Below, one piece after another: positions 6,305 to 6,494 of a DNA stretch of 6,494 nucleotides. The translations under genes and the position numbers were made by a program. The notes under the pieces were generated by a model. The model did no database searches, had not been told where the DNA came from, and was given only the letters and a program-made list of their open reading frames with translations. Source of the DNA: Deltaproteobacteria bacterium (GTDB lineage Bacteria; Desulfobacterota; Desulfobacteria; Desulfobacterales; Desulfatirhabdiaceae); the NCBI GenBank assembly GCA_026388755.1, contig JAPLJE010000339.1, positions 1 to 6,494 on the forward strand, given 5' to 3'. Positions within the stretch are counted from its first letter, which is position 1; every line of letters starts with the position of its first letter.

Positions 6305-6332
6305 TATAAGGCATGTATTGTCAAGGTGTTCA
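6296..6332 (-). promoter_or_regulatory. Promoter of the toxin-antitoxin-aminotransferase operon
   Basis: Two overlapping readings exist on the minus strand. One has a perfect TTGACA (6319-6324), a 17-nt spacer and TACAGT (6296-6301, 4 of 6). The other has a perfect TATAAT (6303-6308) with TGAACA (6327-6332, 4 of 6) 18 nt upstream. Both lead into the antitoxin with a short leader and both are covered by the inverted repeat. Which is used cannot be told from sequence. Confidence 0.65.
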
Positions 6333-6425
6333 TGTGCGAAGGCTGCAATGGAAAGCAATGCGGTACAGCATCGCGTCGAATAAGCAGATACATCATTTAT
6401 TAAGGGGTTATCACGTTAGAGCAAA

Positions 6426-6481
6426 ACTACCCTGAGATTAAATACTACCGCTTGACAATACTACCGAATGGCGTTACTATC
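6426..6481 (+). repeat. Short array of ACTACC-type direct repeats
   Basis: ACTACC occurs at 6426-6431, 6444-6449 and 6460-6465, and a variant ACTATC at 6476-6481. The copies are spaced 18, 16 and 16 nt apart. The two middle copies are part of a longer perfect repeat, aatactaccg (6441-6450 and 6457-6466). The array overlaps the -35 and -10 of a rightward promoter candidate, so it may be an operator or a short iteron-like set. The array may continue past the window. Confidence 0.5.
6452..6480 (+). promoter_or_regulatory. Rightward promoter candidate at the window edge
   Basis: A perfect TTGACA (6452-6457), a 17-nt spacer and TACTAT (6475-6480, 4 of 6) point out of the window to the right. If real, it drives a gene beyond position 6494, divergent from the toxin-antitoxin operon. 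No start codon with a ribosome binding site is visible before the edge. Confidence 0.45.
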
Positions 6482-6494
6482 AGCGTGTGATCAG

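Noticed and set aside
6266..6358. Upstream extension of the antitoxin to an ATG at 6358
   Set aside because: The extra 31 codons run through the promoter and the inverted-repeat operator, do not resemble the family N-terminus, and lack a Shine-Dalgarno sequence. The start at 6265 has a strong one.
6426..6481. CRISPR-like array
   Set aside because: The repeated unit is only 6-10 bp with about 6-12 bp between copies, far shorter than CRISPR repeats and spacers, and no cas gene is present.
6445..6492. Possible C-terminal end of a leftward gene entering from the right edge (DHTLIVTPFGSIVKR then stop at 6445-6447)
   Set aside because: Only 15 codons are visible and I do not recognise them. The same bases contain the direct repeats and a rightward promoter candidate. 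More sequence to the right would settle which reading is correct.
6468..6494. Rightward ATG followed by eight open codons at the window edge
   Set aside because: There is no ribosome binding site upstream, the ATG lies inside the spacer of the promoter candidate, and 27 nt is too little to judge.

Overview
The window carries five protein genes and reads as ordinary bacterial chromosome with a small accessory module at its right end. By eye the base composition is moderately GC-rich. The SMC Q-loop and ABC-head sequences, and a long-type pyrophosphate-dependent phosphofructokinase next to smc, suggest a sulfate-reducer-like member of the Desulfobacterota (former Deltaproteobacteria). That assignment is an inference from recalled family resemblance, not a search result.

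Left region (1-890): the first 193 codons of a PPi-dependent phosphofructokinase gene (pfp-like) run leftwards and off the window edge. A 309-base divergent intergenic region follows, with a promoter candidate facing each way, a 20-bp dyad and no convincing gene. Centre (891-4523): a complete smc gene for the chromosome-organising SMC ATPase. It has both halves of the ATPase head, two coiled-coil arms, a hinge and a short C-terminal tail. Its start codon sits in a perfect 15-nt dyad that competes with a hairpin over the ribosome binding site.

Right region (4480-6265, all leftward): a Phd/YefM-type antitoxin, a VapC-like PIN-domain toxin and a class I/II PLP-dependent aminotransferase lie head to tail. 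The antitoxin and toxin overlap by 14 nt. The toxin and aminotransferase are 15 nt apart, and the aminotransferase Shine-Dalgarno sequence begins at the toxin stop codon. This looks like one operon driven from a promoter upstream of the antitoxin, where a TGTACA-based inverted repeat is the likely autoregulatory operator. The aminotransferase converges on smc and their 3' ends overlap by 44 bp. The last ~135 bases have no recognisable gene but hold a short array of ACTACC-type repeats around a rightward promoter candidate.

The genes do not form one pathway: glycolysis/gluconeogenesis, chromosome segregation, amino-acid metabolism and a toxin-antitoxin pair are simply neighbours. I found no clearly new multi-gene system. 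The points most worth a second look are the repeat array at the right edge, the tandem 15-bp duplication in the aminotransferase, the toxin-antitoxin/aminotransferase coupling and the convergent overlap with smc.
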